A stretch of DNA of 6,625 nt from Bacteroidales bacterium 45-6. Lineage in GTDB: Bacteria > Bacteroidota > Bacteroidia > Bacteroidales > Dysgonomonadaceae. The stretch covers positions 1 through 6,625 of the forward strand of contig MKRS01000568.1 in the NCBI GenBank assembly GCA_001897035.1, read 5' to 3'. Within the stretch, counting starts at the first letter, position 1; each line of letters opens with the position of its first letter. The position numbers and the translations under genes were made by a program. Positions 6,320 through 6,625 of this stretch are shown here, piece after piece. Under the pieces are notes generated by a model. It was not told the DNA's origin, searched no databases, and was given only the letters and a program-made list of their open reading frames with translations.

Positions 6320-6625
6320 TCACTTCAAATCGTCTTTCGTTATATCAATCTGGCATAGTTTTTTACCGGCTGTGTCTTGGTAGATATATCGGAACTTGTA
6401 GCCGTATTGCTTCAAGACGATTTTCACCGACAATTGTCCAAACCCCGATTTGCTACCGCTCAGGGCTTCCACCATTGCAACTTTCATCCGACCAATGGTG
6501 GGGGCGTCTATGGATTCAACGCTTGCTATCGAGCAAACATATTCCAGTACCTTGTCTTTTTCGTAGAAATTCACATCCTTCATCACAACCCCATTTCCCA
6601 GATCGGAAGGGCATTGGCTTTTCAC
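6320..6625 (-). CDS. Hypothetical protein, 3' part (start beyond window edge), probably secreted
   Basis: The frame is open to the right edge and ends at TGA (6320-6322), giving 101 visible residues. The first visible codon is GTG, but nothing shows that it is the true start; the gene probably begins outside the window. The visible part opens with KSQCPSDLGNG, continues with a charged strand-like segment (MKDVNFYEKDKVLEYVC), a helical stretch (PTIGRMKVAMVEALSG) and two strand-like segments (LSVKIVLKQYGYKFRYIYQ and KLCQIDITKDDLK). Cysteines fall at visible residues 5, 31 and 91. The early QCP and the small alpha/beta pattern resemble short secreted Bacteroidota proteins just after a signal peptide, but the residues before the cysteine (KSQ) are not a lipobox. 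I do not recognise a named family. It converges on the lysine-rich gene with 50 bp between the stop codons; no clear intrinsic terminator is visible there. Confidence 0.75.
   Translation of the reverse strand: MKSQCPSDLGNGVVMKDVNFYEKDKVLEYVCSIASVESIDAPTIGRMKVAMVEALSGSKSGFGQLSVKIVLKQYGYKFRYIYQDTAGKKLCQIDITKDDLK

Noticed and set aside
6138..6323. Minus-strand open frame with a phenylalanine/leucine-rich, membrane-like tail
   Set aside because: The apparent hydrophobicity is the antisense of lysine codons (AAA/AAG read as TTT/CTT) in the 44-residue gene, not a real membrane protein.

Overview
The window reads as a piece of a Bacteroidota chromosome, most likely Bacteroidales; this is inference. 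The reasons are a small PorT/OMP_b-brl_2-type outer-membrane barrel gene, AT-rich leaders without clear Shine-Dalgarno sequences, a promoter resembling the TTTG / TAnnTTTG type of this phylum, a very lysine-rich small protein, and an intergenic patch of AGCTAATAGC-like repeats. Base composition is moderate, in the mid-40s % GC by eye. No RNA gene, CRISPR array, insertion sequence or phage gene was seen.

Positions 1-5003 (minus strand) are one uninterrupted reading frame that runs off the left edge. It holds the first 1667 residues of a cyclic beta-1,2-glucan synthase (NdvB/ChvB/Cgs family). In order it has the family's N-terminal helical region, a membrane-embedded GT84 glucosyltransferase, the glucoamylase-like cyclisation domain (GH189), and the first ~70 residues of the GH94 phosphorylase domain. 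The GH94 catalytic part lies outside the window. Many ORFs on the opposite strand of this region are shadows.

Positions 5004-5348 are a divergent intergenic region. It contains an imperfect direct repeat (5078-5119) and an AT-rich inverted repeat (5190-5220). Both are built from the same 9-bp motif, TTAYRYAAT: four copies arranged as two pairs with 20-21 bp between centres. This is the most interesting signal in the window and looks like a set of operators between the glucan synthase and the outer-membrane protein gene.

Positions 5349-5939 (plus) encode a 196-residue secreted outer-membrane beta-barrel protein. It is followed by a patch of related short repeats with a perfect 10-bp dyad (5975-6047), then a candidate promoter (6050-6079) and a 44-residue lysine-rich small protein (6135-6269). 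On the minus strand, convergent with it, is the 3' part of an unrecognised, probably secreted small protein (6320-6625, cut by the right edge).

Together the window suggests a cell-envelope locus. The synthase would make periplasmic cyclic beta-1,2-glucan from UDP-glucose, and the divergent outer-membrane barrel may share its control region. No ABC exporter (NdvA/ChvA/Cgt) or glucan-modifying gene is visible here.
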